A stretch of 17,899 nucleotides of DNA from Bacteroidales bacterium (GCA_900769345.1 CAAGGJ010000141.1:1-17899); one strand, 5' to 3'; shown: positions 1-7,622, numbered from the stretch's first letter. Translations and numbers: made by a program. The notes: generated from the sequence alone by a model not told the origin.

Positions 1-1
1 C

Positions 2-52
2 GAGCAAATCAAACAAATGCTACCATACTATTACAAAAAATCTCACGAATAA
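2..52 (+). CDS. possible C-terminal tail of an upstream gene (partial)
   Basis: The frame beginning at base 2 is open from the window edge and ends with TAA at 50-52, reading EQIKQMLPYYYKKSHE. The stop falls in the loop of the terminator that follows, a common arrangement for the last codons of a gene. Only 16 residues are visible, so no family can be named. Frames 1 and 3 are also open for a similar length, so the frame choice is a guess based on the stop position and plausible residue content. Confidence 0.3.
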   Translation, partial: EQIKQMLPYYYKKSHE

Positions 53-69
53 CCTCGTGAGATTTTTTT
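35..69. terminator. bidirectional intrinsic terminator
   Basis: A perfect 14 bp inverted repeat (35-48 with 55-68) encloses a 6 base loop. The outer pairs are A-run/T-run, so each strand has a GC-containing stem followed by a U-tract. It can end both a plus-strand gene entering from the left and the minus-strand AAA-ATPase gene whose stop is at 105-107. Confidence 0.9.
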
Positions 70-104
70 GAATTGAGCCTGACGGCTTATTTCGGATGCT
101 TACG

Positions 105-1670
105 TTACGCCTCGACGATTTTCCAATCTTCGATGGTGTGACTCTCGGTGTTGAAATTTATGCCGATTTTAGTGACGGGCAGCCCGCTTAAGGCGAATCG
201 CGATGAATAATCTTTGAGATTGATTTGGTCGATGGCTGCCTCAGCCGACTTGTTTAGTTTCAACTCAAACAAATAGAGCGCCCTGCCCGAATTCATCACC
301 ATATCCACGCGACCCTTGGCAGTGCGCACTTCTACATCCACGTAACGACCCATAAGAGAGAATATCACATACAGCAATTGCTGATAATGCCCCTCATAAT
401 CGGTATTGTCGCATTGCGGGATGGTAAGCAGATAGGCCTGCAGTAGGCGCATCATCTCGTTGAGGTCGTTGTAATAGAGCGCCCTATACATTTCGCCCAC
501 CGTTGTGGTGCCCTTGTAAGAATCAATCTGCACATAGTTGGGTAACAAATTCTCCATCAGTCCAATGCGAATTTCGTTATTGGGAATGTCGAGCGTGTAA
601 AGGTCGGTAAGCTCGTCATAATCTTTGATTGTAAAGTAGCCGGCTTGATACAACAGTGGTATAATCGACGCCATATTTTCGGTAGGCGCGTCGAAAGCCG
701 ATGCAACAGCAGTTGTAGGCTTTAGCATCGAAGGCAGTACATTAAATTCTTTCAGTTTCTCGATGAGGAATGTAGGCGTGCCGCTTTCAAACCAATAACT
801 GCCTATTTTGTTTTTTGCGAACGCAAGCATAAGGCTGAATGGATTGAAAACATCGGGCGATGACCAAGTGAAATGATAGCCGTCGTATTGGCGTTTTAAT
901 GCGGCAAACACTTCATCGTGGCTTTTATTGCTATTTATAGCCAATTCCTCGATGTAATCGTGCATCTGCGTGAGCACCTCGTCGGTAGTGATTCCGCACA
1001 CAGCAGCGTAATCTTTCTCCATTGAAATATTGCGCAGATTGTTCAACTCGCTGAAGATGCTTAGTTGTGAGAACTTGGTGATGCCGGTGATAAATACAAA
1101 CTTAAGGTATGGGTCGCAATCCTTTAGCGGAGAATAGAAGTTGCGCATCACCTGTCGCATTTCGCCAAGCAATGCTTCTTGATGCGACACGTCGAGCAAC
1201 GGAGCATCGTATTCATCGATAAGAATCACCACCGGCTTTCCGGTCTTCTCATACGCAGTCGATATAAGCTCGTGCAAGCGGTCGTTTGGGTCTATTTTAG
1301 GAGTAGTGATGCCCCATTTCTTTTCTTCACGCTCAAGTGTGGTGCTTAGGAATCGCTTCAGTTGCTCCACTTCGGTGTGCTTTGCCGAAGCCAAACTGAA
1401 TTTTAGCACCGGATATTCGGTCCATTCTTTTTCAACTGAAAAGATATAGGTGCCTTTGAAAAGTTCTTTCTTGCCCTCAAAGTAGGCTTGAAGTGTTGAC
1501 ACAAGAAGCGACTTGCCGAATCGTCTCGGACGACTTAGGAAGATGTATTTGCCCGATTCCATCATTTTGTCGATATATTGGGTCTTATCAACATACAGGC
1601 AACCTCGGTTAATCACTTCGGAATATGTCTGAATGCCCACGGGCAGCGGTTTTAGCTTCTTGCTTTTCAT
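105..1670 (-). CDS. AAA-ATPase with C-terminal PD-(D/E)XK nuclease-like domain
   Basis: The 521-residue protein matches the Bacteroidota AAA-ATPase-like (PF09820) plus PD-(D/E)XK (PF08011/DUF1703-type) architecture. The N-terminus has the typical PVGIQTYSEVI and YVDKT block. A Walker A-like PRRFGKS lies at residues 48-54, with Walker B VILIDEYDAP around 148-157 (D152, E153). At the C-terminus, GRVDMV (D456) followed by YLFELKL (E469, K471) gives the D-(E)XK nuclease core. Length is normal for the family and both halves look intact. The cellular role is not established; these proteins are abundant and paralogous in gut Bacteroidales and often sit alone in variable regions, so defence or mobile-DNA related work is possible but inferred. 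It is a single gene, divergent from the fucosidase pair, with its own promoter-like box and a terminator at 35-69. Confidence 0.9.
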   Translation of the reverse strand: MKSKKLKPLPVGIQTYSEVINRGCLYVDKTQYIDKMMESGKYIFLSRPRRFGKSLLVSTLQAYFEGKKELFKGTYIFSVEKEWTEYPVLKFSLASAKHTEVEQLKRFLSTTLEREEKKWGITTPKIDPNDRLHELISTAYEKTGKPVVILIDEYDAPLLDVSHQEALLGEMRQVMRNFYSPLKDCDPYLKFVFITGITKFSQLSIFSELNNLRNISMEKDYAAVCGITTDEVLTQMHDYIEELAINSNKSHDEVFAALKRQYDGYHFTWSSPDVFNPFSLMLAFAKNKIGSYWFESGTPTFLIEKLKEFNVLPSMLKPTTAVASAFDAPTENMASIIPLLYQAGYFTIKDYDELTDLYTLDIPNNEIRIGLMENLLPNYVQIDSYKGTTTVGEMYRALYYNDLNEMMRLLQAYLLTIPQCDNTDYEGHYQQLLYVIFSLMGRYVDVEVRTAKGRVDMVMNSGRALYLFELKLNKSAEAAIDQINLKDYSSRFALSGLPVTKIGINFNTESHTIEDWKIVEA

Positions 1671-1690
1671 ATAATCAACTTTTTAATACA

Positions 1691-1698
1691 CAAATATA
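1691..1698 (-). promoter_or_regulatory. -7 box of the AAA-ATPase gene
   Basis: Read on the minus strand this is TATATTTG, matching the Bacteroidota TAnnTTTG -7 element, about 20 bases before the ATG at 1670. No good TTTG -33 partner is visible at the expected distance, so the call rests on the -7 box alone. Confidence 0.45.
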
Positions 1699-1784
1699 CG
1701 CAAGTGTTTTGGAATTAGGAAGAAATAAGTGAAATTTTAGCGGCGTAGAAGCTCAAAGACGGGTGTTGTTGCGCGTCGCAAAAT

Positions 1785-1815
1785 TTTGAATTCTCGGGTT
1801 TTTTGCGTAAGTTTG
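1785..1815 (+). promoter_or_regulatory. promoter of the fucosidase pair
   Basis: TTTG (1785-1788), 19 bases, then TAAGTTTG (1808-1815) fits the Bacteroidota primary sigma-factor promoter TTTG-N19-TAnnTTTG. The predicted transcription start near 1820-1823 gives a leader of about 30 bases. The A-rich stretch just before the ATG at 1853 is typical of Bacteroidota translation starts. Confidence 0.75.
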
Positions 1816-1852
1816 CATAAACCATTTTTACAACTCATCAAAACTAAACTTA

Positions 1853-3235
1853 ATGAACATTCGAAGAATATTAATCGTGGTATGTGGCTTGATGGCAGCC
1901 ATGACGACAGGTGTGTTGGCTCAGGAAGTGGGCACCGAGGTGCATGGTCGCAGTAAATCGTATGAGTGGCCTACCGATAAGCAGGTGCTTGAAAAACTCG
2001 ACCAATGGCGCGACTTGAAATTTGGCGTAATATTTCACTGGGGATTGTATGCAGTGCCCGGCATTGTGGAGAGCTGGAGCATCTGCTCGGAAGATGTGGA
2101 TTGGATAGGCCGCCGCACCGATATTCCTTACGATGAATATAAAAAGTGGTATTTCGACCTCAAGAATGTGTTCAATCCCGTGCGATTCAATCCCGAGCAT
2201 TGGGCTGATATTATGCTCGACGCCGGAATGAAATATATGGTGTTTACCACCAAGCATCACGATGGCTTCTGTATGTACGACTCGAAATATACCGATTTTT
2301 CGATAGCCAAGGCAGCATTTCGAGGCAATCCGCGTCGCGACGTGGCAAAGCACGTGTTCCAAGCCTTCCGCGAGAAGAATTTCTGGATTGGCTGCTATTT
2401 CTCTAAGCCCGATTGGCACTGTGAGTGGTTTTGGAATCCCAATTATGCCACAGCCGACCGTCGTCAGAACTACAAGAAGGATCGTCACCCCGAATGGTGG
2501 CAAAATTATAAGACATTTACCCGCAATCAGCTCACCGAACTTACCACCAATTATGGTAATATCGACATTCTATGGCTCGACGGCGGCTGGGTGCGTGGCG
2601 ACGATGTTGACCTCGATGAGATTCTTGTAGATGCCCGCAAGCGTAATCCCGGTATGCTGAGCGTTGACCGAGCCATTCACGGCAAGAACGAGAATTATCA
2701 GACGCCCGAGCGCGGCATCCCCGATGTGCAGCTCGATAATCCATGGGAAAGCTGCATCACCCTGTCGAACGACTGGGGTTGGGTGCCAAATGCTCCGTAT
2801 AAGTCGGCTCAAAAGGTGATAAACACCCTTGTGGAATGTACAGCCAAGGGCGGCGCATTGCTGCTTGGCATCGGTCCCGACGCTATGGGCACCATAGAGC
2901 AGCCCATTGTCGACCGTCTGCAAATGATAGGTAAATGGTTGCGAGCCAATGGTAAAGCCATCTACGGCACACGCAATGCCGAGGTTTATCACGATGGAAA
3001 TGTGTGGTTCACTGCCGACAAGGACGGTAGCACCATCTATGCTATCTATGCCCTTCCCGAAGGCGAAGAGCTTCCTGCCGAAATCACTTGGAGCGGAAAT
3101 GCGCCCAAGGGCAGTGTGCGCATCCTTGCCAATGGCAAGACCGTGAAAGCCACTACCGCCGGTGGAAAAACCACAGTGCGATTGCCTAATGGATTGGCAC
3201 AAGAATCGGTGGCACTGCAATTCAAAATCAAATAG
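1853..3235 (+). CDS. secreted alpha-L-fucosidase, GH29 (first of two)
   Basis: A 460-residue glycoside hydrolase family 29 enzyme, expected to remove alpha-linked L-fucose from glycans such as mucin or milk oligosaccharides by a retaining mechanism. A signal peptide (residues 1-23, ending VLA before Q24) sends it across the inner membrane; there is no lipobox. GH29 landmarks: KFGVIFHWGLYAVPG (56-70), FTTKHHDGF (131-139) and ILWLDGGW (239-246), where D243 is the expected nucleophile. The acid/base is not fixed by sequence reading alone: E286 in TPE and E299 in PWES are both candidates. A short beta-rich tail follows residue 370. The next gene is a paralogue starting 27 bases downstream, so the two are probably cotranscribed from the promoter at 1785. 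No SusC/SusD pair is present. Exact linkage specificity cannot be read. Confidence 0.93.
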   Translation: MNIRRILIVVCGLMAAMTTGVLAQEVGTEVHGRSKSYEWPTDKQVLEKLDQWRDLKFGVIFHWGLYAVPGIVESWSICSEDVDWIGRRTDIPYDEYKKWYFDLKNVFNPVRFNPEHWADIMLDAGMKYMVFTTKHHDGFCMYDSKYTDFSIAKAAFRGNPRRDVAKHVFQAFREKNFWIGCYFSKPDWHCEWFWNPNYATADRRQNYKKDRHPEWWQNYKTFTRNQLTELTTNYGNIDILWLDGGWVRGDDVDLDEILVDARKRNPGMLSVDRAIHGKNENYQTPERGIPDVQLDNPWESCITLSNDWGWVPNAPYKSAQKVINTLVECTAKGGALLLGIGPDAMGTIEQPIVDRLQMIGKWLRANGKAIYGTRNAEVYHDGNVWFTADKDGSTIYAIYALPEGEELPAEITWSGNAPKGSVRILANGKTVKATTAGGKTTVRLPNGLAQESVALQFKIK

Positions 3236-3262
3236 AAACAATAAATACCAAAATAAAAGAAT

Positions 3263-4654
3263 ATGAATCTACGAAAAATTTCGAGCGTGGCAGGAGCACT
3301 ATTGGCTGCCATGACATTGAACGTGTCGGCGCAATCGTATGTACACGAGCAAAGTAAAGATTACATTTGGCCTACCGACCCTAAGGTGGTGGCAAAACTC
3401 CAAGACTGGCAAGATCTGAAATTCGGTGTGCTATTGCACTGGGGACTCTATTCGGTGCCCGGAATGGTGGAATCGTGGGCAATAACATCGGAGGACTGGA
3501 TTACTCCTCCTGCCGATAAGACTTACGAAGAATATAAGCAATGGTATTGGGGGCTTATCGACCAATTCAACCCCGTTAAGTTCAATCCCGAACAATGGGC
3601 AAGCGTAGCCAAGGATGCCGGTATGAAATATGTGATTTTCACCACCAAACACCACGATGGATTCTGCCTTTGGGATACCAAAACCACCGATTTTAATGTC
3701 ACCAACAGCGGTTTTAAGGGCAATCCACGCCAAGACGCATTGCGCTATGTGCTCGATGCATTCCGCAACGAAGGCCTTATGCCAGGCACCTATTTCTCGA
3801 AACCTGACTGGCACAGCGACTACTACTGGTGGACCAAAAAAGCCACTCCTAACCGTAGCCATAACTACAAAATCGAACAATATCCCGAACGCTGGAAAAA
3901 TTATCAGAAGTTCGTCTTCGATCAAGTGGAAGAATTGATGAGCAACTACGGCGATGTGGATATTCTTTGGCTCGACGGTGGTTGGTGCACCGCTCCGCGC
4001 GAAGATATCAACCTCGACGGCATCGTGGAAATGGCTCGCAAGAAACAACCGGGTCTTATAGTGGTGGAACGCGCTTGTCCGGGTATTCACGAAAACTATC
4101 AGACTCCCGAGCAGACTATCCCCGACCATCAAATTCTCAACCCATGGGAAAGCTGCATCACCCTCACTTACGATTGGGGTTGGACACCGCGCAACACATG
4201 GAAATCGCCTGCCAAGGTGATATCGATATTGACCGAAATCGTGGCAAAGGGCGGCTCGCTCGTGCTTGGCGTAGGTCCTACACCCGAAGGCGAAATCGAG
4301 CCTAAGACAGTGGAAGAACTCGCCATCATAGGCCGATGGATGCGCGCCAATGGCGAAGCTATCTACGCTACAGTGCCTACACCGGTCTATCGCAACGACG
4401 ACAGCACCATCTGGTTTACCGCCAACAAGGACGGCAAGACCATCTATGGCATCGTACCGCAAAAAGATGACGCCGACTTCCCCGCCACTATTTCGTGGAA
4501 GGGCAATGTGCCGGTGAAGGGCAGTAAGATAGTGCAATTAAGCACCGGCAAAAAACTTAAATATCAAACCGTGGGCGACGTTACCACAGTGACTTTGCCT
4601 CGCGACGCCAACGGCAGCAATGGTGTGGCATTTAAGATTATCACCAAGAAGTAA
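3263..4654 (+). CDS. secreted alpha-L-fucosidase, GH29 (second of two)
   Basis: A 463-residue GH29 protein, clearly a tandem paralogue of the preceding gene: the same signal-peptide layout (cleavage after VSA, residue 23), LKFGVLLHWGLYSVPG (52-67), FTTKHHDGF (126-134) and ILWLDGGW (234-241) with nucleophile D238. Candidate acid/base residues are E283 (TPE) and E296 (PWES). It differs from its neighbour near residues 76-90 (WITPPADKTYEEY in place of DWIGRRTDIPYDEY), in the loop after WLDGGW, and in the C-terminal beta-rich part. These differences may reflect different fucose linkages or aglycones, but that is inference. It is the last gene of the pair, closed by the terminator at 4705-4751. 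Confidence 0.93.
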   Translation: MNLRKISSVAGALLAAMTLNVSAQSYVHEQSKDYIWPTDPKVVAKLQDWQDLKFGVLLHWGLYSVPGMVESWAITSEDWITPPADKTYEEYKQWYWGLIDQFNPVKFNPEQWASVAKDAGMKYVIFTTKHHDGFCLWDTKTTDFNVTNSGFKGNPRQDALRYVLDAFRNEGLMPGTYFSKPDWHSDYYWWTKKATPNRSHNYKIEQYPERWKNYQKFVFDQVEELMSNYGDVDILWLDGGWCTAPREDINLDGIVEMARKKQPGLIVVERACPGIHENYQTPEQTIPDHQILNPWESCITLTYDWGWTPRNTWKSPAKVISILTEIVAKGGSLVLGVGPTPEGEIEPKTVEELAIIGRWMRANGEAIYATVPTPVYRNDDSTIWFTANKDGKTIYGIVPQKDDADFPATISWKGNVPVKGSKIVQLSTGKKLKYQTVGDVTTVTLPRDANGSNGVAFKIITKK

Positions 4655-4704
4655 ACTCTCGCAGCCGGTTGTGCCCGGCATAGCGGGAATTAATATCACC
4701 CCAC

Positions 4705-4751
4705 AATCACTCGCGTGCGAATTTCCGAACCTCGCACGCGGGTGATTTTTT
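4705..4751 (+). terminator. intrinsic terminator of the fucosidase pair
   Basis: A 16 bp stem (4705-4720 with 4732-4747, one G-T pair) with an 11 base loop is followed by a T-run to 4751. It lies 50 bases after the stop of the second fucosidase gene. Confidence 0.9.
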
Positions 4752-4844
4752 GCATTAAAGCCGAGGGCTTATGCGTAAAAATTCTTTCGCTCAGGCTAAA
4801 TTTGTTACAACCCCCCATCCGGCGCCAAAATAGCCTAAAATGAG

Positions 4845-4929
4845 GCGGATTCCGAAAAAGTGTGGCTTTTTAGGAATTAATTCCAAAAATGTTCGGATTT
4901 TTTAGGAATTGGTTCCGAAATTGTTCGGC
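4845..4929. repeat. degenerate tandem repeat, period 31-32 bp, with palindromic cores
   Basis: Two units align well: 4872-4896 and 4904-4928 share 21 of 25 bases (AGGAATT..TTCC.AAA.TGTTCGG) and each is preceded by a T-run. A more diverged third unit (about 4847-4871, TTCCGAAAAAGTGTGG then T-run) precedes them. The first full unit contains the perfect 12 bp palindrome GGAATTAATTCC; the second has GGAATTGGTTCC. Confidence 0.65.
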
Positions 4930-5113
4930 GGGGGATTATGATGGTGTACGGTCTTATTGTATTTTTTTTGAAGGATGTCGGATGGCGTGGCAGAATGCTT
5001 AGACGCAATAAAGTGTGTACTGTATAGAAACATTGAAATAAAGAGAGAAATGATAAATAAGCCAACGATTCGCTCTAACCGCTTTGTAGTTTTTATGGTG
5101 TATCGTAGGACTC

Positions 5114-5151
5114 AAAAAAACAATTCCCTCGACATCGCGTCGCGGGAATTG
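5114..5151 (-). terminator. minus-strand intrinsic terminator
   Basis: A 13 bp stem with one mismatch (5121-5133 with 5139-5151, loop 5134-5138) is followed, reading on the minus strand, by a run of seven T. On the plus strand the hairpin has no U-tract after it, so it points to a minus-strand transcript. Confidence 0.7.
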
Positions 5152-5278
5152 GTGATAAACAAACACGTAAAAATATCTAATTTTTATCCTAAAATGTCAT
5201 TTTTTAGAGTCAAGATTTCTCCATGTGTGATGCGAGACATGTGATTTGCTTGCTTTTGCGCATCTTTGTCTCTTCAAC
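5114..5278 (-). ncRNA. candidate small RNA or leader transcript of about 165 nt
   Basis: On the minus strand a good promoter (5284-5314) lies upstream and an intrinsic terminator (5151 down to about 5114) lies downstream, with no other gene between, predicting a discrete transcript of about 165 nt. Near its 5' end is a 17-codon open frame (5263 down to 5210, MRKSKQITCLASHMEKS, TGA stop) starting about 13-16 bases after the predicted transcription start. The RNA may act as a non-coding RNA, encode the micropeptide, or be a relic of a lost gene. I recognise no known RNA family. Confidence 0.4.
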
Positions 5279-5283
5279 CATCA

Positions 5284-5314
5284 CAAATTTACTAAGTGAA
5301 TTTTAATTTTGCAA
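5284..5314 (-). promoter_or_regulatory. minus-strand promoter of the candidate small RNA
   Basis: On the minus strand TTG (5314-5312), 20 bases, then TAAATTTG (5291-5284) fits the Bacteroidota promoter pattern. The predicted start is near 5275-5279. Confidence 0.55.
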
Positions 5315-5541
5315 CAAAAAACTCGAAAAAAATATTATTTTTTTAAAAAATGACAAAATATTGTTGCGAATTGGAATTTTCGCCCATTGGCAAAGCTGTA
5401 GAGGGGCAAGGCGGGACATAGAGATATCGAAAAGTGCAAAAATATCAAAAACGATGCACAAAAATTGTGAAAAGTGCGTATTGCAGCCCACTTTTAGCGT
5501 GCTTTTGTGAGATTTTAATAATTAATACGAAAATGTTTTCT

Positions 5542-5549
5542 TACCTTTG
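5542..5549 (+). promoter_or_regulatory. -7 box upstream of the fimbrillin-like lipoprotein
   Basis: TACCTTTG matches TAnnTTTG; the expected start near 5555 would give a leader of about 100 bases before the ATG at 5659. No TTTG lies at the normal -33 distance, so expression may depend on another factor or the true promoter may be elsewhere. Confidence 0.5.
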
Positions 5550-5658
5550 TCGTTGAAAATTATGCACTTTGCCATTCCGGCGCTCAAATTGGGGGTGGGA
5601 ACGGTGTTTTTTGGTGCGTATTTAGCATAAAACTACATACCCAGAATAAAACGGATAT

Positions 5659-7176
5659 ATGAATATTAAGGCAATTAAATTTTTATTGTTTGCAACATTG
5701 TTCGCCGTGGCTTTGGTGTCGTGCGATGACGACAAGCAAGAGACTACCGACGACGAAGAATATGTGTACTACAATCTGCTTGTGGTACCAAGTGAACCGA
5801 GCGCCAATGGTGCAGCTATCACCAAGGACATGCAATGGAAGACCGGCGACCAAGTGGCTGCTCTCAATCTGCTCTATGGTCGCGATGTGGTGACTATGAC
5901 CTACGACGGATCGAAGTTTAGTGGCCGAATGCCCACCATATCGAGTGCCGGTACCATAGGATATTTCTACCCCATGCATGTGCTTGAGCAAACTACCAGC
6001 GACACCACTACGGTGCATGTGGATTTTCAGCGCCAAGATGGCGTGACAGTGGAGCCTTATCTTGCCGGCGAAGAGACTGCAATCATCACAGGCAACGGCA
6101 ATGCAGAGGGCGAACTAAGCATGAAGTGCATCAATGCTTATGCTACCCTTGTATTAAAGCACAATGGTGAAATTATCAACGACATCTCCCACATCGAAAT
6201 TTCGGCTTTCAGCGGCACGTTATATAACAAGGGGGATTATGAACTAAAGAGCCTGACCTACACCACACTCAAGGATGGAAATATTTCAGTTAAGAATGTC
6301 GGGCTCACCGGTGTGGCGCGCATAATGATGATTCCTACTGCGGGCGTGGCTCTTGGCGTGACTGCGCTGACAACCGACGGAAAGGCCTACATAGGCAGAA
6401 TGGAAAAGTCGGTGGCTGTGGAAGCCGGTGGTGAATATACTTTCACCTTCGATTGTGGACTCGATGAAGGTAAGGCATGCATAGGCGACTATTTCTATAG
6501 CGACTACACCCGTTCGGCTGAATACGACGAAACCAAGACCCTTGTGGGCATAGTATATGCGCTTACCGACTACGAAGGTGGCGAAATCAATCCAAACCTT
6601 AATGTGAGCAATCACGGTCGCGTGATGTCGGTTGTGGACTATGGCAAGGCAGTGTGGTCGTTCTCGGCAACCTATGTGTTCGACATTCCCAAGATGCCTA
6701 ATTTCGGCAATGTCGACGGTGGCAACGAGCAAGGTTTCTTGCCTCAAAATGCTGTGGAAGGCACTTATCACGCCGATGCCGACACCAAACTCGATGTTAA
6801 GCTCGATAATCTGGGACGCATAGTTAAGTGGCCGAATAGCGGCGCACTCAGCGACTTCGACGGTCGCCACAACACCGAGTGCTCCGACACCGCAGTCAAT
6901 CGCATGCCGGCTCCGTTCCGCGCTGCTAATTTCGATAAGGGCGGCCTTTCGGGCTGGTATCTGCCATCGGCAGGCGAAATGGCGCTTATCAGCGCTCAAT
7001 GCTCATCGGGCATTATGGATGGCAAGGAAGGATTCACTCCATTGAGCAATTTCACCTATTGGACTTCTACCGAACATTCAGCCGAGAAAGTATGGGCTGT
7101 GCAGCCATTCAACGGTCGTGTGGTGGCTAACTACAAGACATCCACCTATATGGTGCGACCGGTGCTGCAGTTCTGA
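5659..7176 (+). CDS. fimbrillin-like surface lipoprotein with DUF1566/FISUMP-like C-terminal domain
   Basis: A 505-residue lipoprotein. The signal sequence ends in the lipobox LVSC (19-22), so C22 is acylated. The residues after it (DDD, then DDEE from about residue 31) are strongly acidic, resembling the Bacteroidota export signal that sends lipoproteins to the outer face of the outer membrane. Residues about 35-270 are beta-rich and look like the fimbrillin/Mfa-type fold family (WKTGDQVAAL, IGYFYP, FNAYATLVLKHN-like strand at about 163, VEAGGEYTFTFD). The last 78 residues carry GWYLPSAGEM (432-441), YWTSTE (467-472) and a final VRPVLQF, the signature of DUF1566/FISUMP C-type-lectin-like domains. 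It is probably a surface adhesin or an accessory or tip pilin. It is transcribed alone, without the usual fimbrial neighbours. The fold assignment is by motif recognition; the ligand is unknown. Confidence 0.75.
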   Translation: MNIKAIKFLLFATLFAVALVSCDDDKQETTDDEEYVYYNLLVVPSEPSANGAAITKDMQWKTGDQVAALNLLYGRDVVTMTYDGSKFSGRMPTISSAGTIGYFYPMHVLEQTTSDTTTVHVDFQRQDGVTVEPYLAGEETAIITGNGNAEGELSMKCINAYATLVLKHNGEIINDISHIEISAFSGTLYNKGDYELKSLTYTTLKDGNISVKNVGLTGVARIMMIPTAGVALGVTALTTDGKAYIGRMEKSVAVEAGGEYTFTFDCGLDEGKACIGDYFYSDYTRSAEYDETKTLVGIVYALTDYEGGEINPNLNVSNHGRVMSVVDYGKAVWSFSATYVFDIPKMPNFGNVDGGNEQGFLPQNAVEGTYHADADTKLDVKLDNLGRIVKWPNSGALSDFDGRHNTECSDTAVNRMPAPFRAANFDKGGLSGWYLPSAGEMALISAQCSSGIMDGKEGFTPLSNFTYWTSTEHSAEKVWAVQPFNGRVVANYKTSTYMVRPVLQF

Positions 7177-7210
7177 CGAGATTCAACATAACTATAACTG
7201 CATAAATAAT

Positions 7211-7247
7211 CAAAGGGAGATGCTCCGCTAAGGCGCATCTCCCTTTG
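7211..7247 (+). terminator. hairpin after the lipoprotein gene, probable terminator
   Basis: A perfect 13 bp stem (7211-7223 with 7235-7247) with an 11 base loop lies 35 bases after the lipoprotein stop. The following sequence is A/T-rich but has no long T-run, so termination strength is uncertain. It could also serve the minus-strand gene ending at 7309. Confidence 0.6.
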
Positions 7248-7308
7248 GTATAATTGTAGGGTCGCAGAGCGTTTGTTCGAGAACGCCTGCGCGGTCATAT
7301 CTGTTGCG

Positions 7309-7563
7309 CTATTTGCGTCCGAAATGGCGTTTTAAGCGAGCGAAACCGTCGTTGCCGAGAATTATGCGACCGGTGTACTGAAACACCTGTCCGAGCCCGA
7401 AAAACAGCGCCCAAAGCACTATTTTCGACTCAGTCTCGCCCGGCAAGGCAAACTGAGCAAATGAAAAAATGTAGCAAGGAATGCAAAGCGAGAACACCAC
7501 AACGCCTGTGCGGAACGGGAGCCTGGAGAGAAATTGGCGTATTTTGCGAAATATTTTGCGCAT
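7309..7563 (-). CDS. small two-helix membrane protein, unknown function
   Basis: The 84-residue form starts with a basic stretch (MRKIFRKIRQFLSRLPFR), followed by two hydrophobic segments at about 19-40 and 47-69 and a basic tail (RLKRHFGRK). This charge pattern suggests two membrane helices with both ends in the cytoplasm. I recall similar short proteins in Bacteroidales but can give no function. An in-frame ATG 16 codons upstream (7609-7611) would give 100 residues. The shorter start is preferred because the promoter at 7623-7653 would place the transcription start only a few bases from the upstream ATG but about 55 bases from this one. It is flanked by the lipoprotein gene (convergent) and the repeat-rich region. 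Confidence 0.65.
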   Translation of the reverse strand: MRKIFRKIRQFLSRLPFRTGVVVFSLCIPCYIFSFAQFALPGETESKIVLWALFFGLGQVFQYTGRIILGNDGFARLKRHFGRK

Positions 7564-7622
7564 AGATCTTAGTTTTAAGGTGATAAAACGGCTAATGATG
7601 CCGACATCCATTTAGTTAATGG

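Larger units (their letters stand above)
4752..5658. other. 0.9 kb intergenic region without a convincing protein gene
   Basis: Short open frames exist on both strands (4975-5244 plus, 4877-5065 minus, 5303-5491 minus) but none has a recognisable motif or good start context, and the first runs through a hairpin. The region contains a degenerate tandem repeat (4845-4929), a minus-strand promoter-terminator unit (5114-5314) and the promoter of the lipoprotein gene (5542-5549). The rest is very A/T-rich. Copies of AAAAGTGCA or AAAAGTGCG (near 5432 and 5471) and an inverted TGCACTTT (near 5563) are visible but short. Confidence 0.6.

Noticed and set aside
3431..4537. 368-codon open frame on the minus strand opposite the second fucosidase
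   Set aside because: Complementary-frame shadow of a clear GH29 gene; the translation shows no domain, and a similar shadow lies opposite the first fucosidase.
4975..5244. 89-codon plus-strand frame in the 0.9 kb gap
   Set aside because: No motif, no promoter or leader of the local type, and it runs through the terminator hairpin at 5121-5151 and across the opposite-strand transcript signals.
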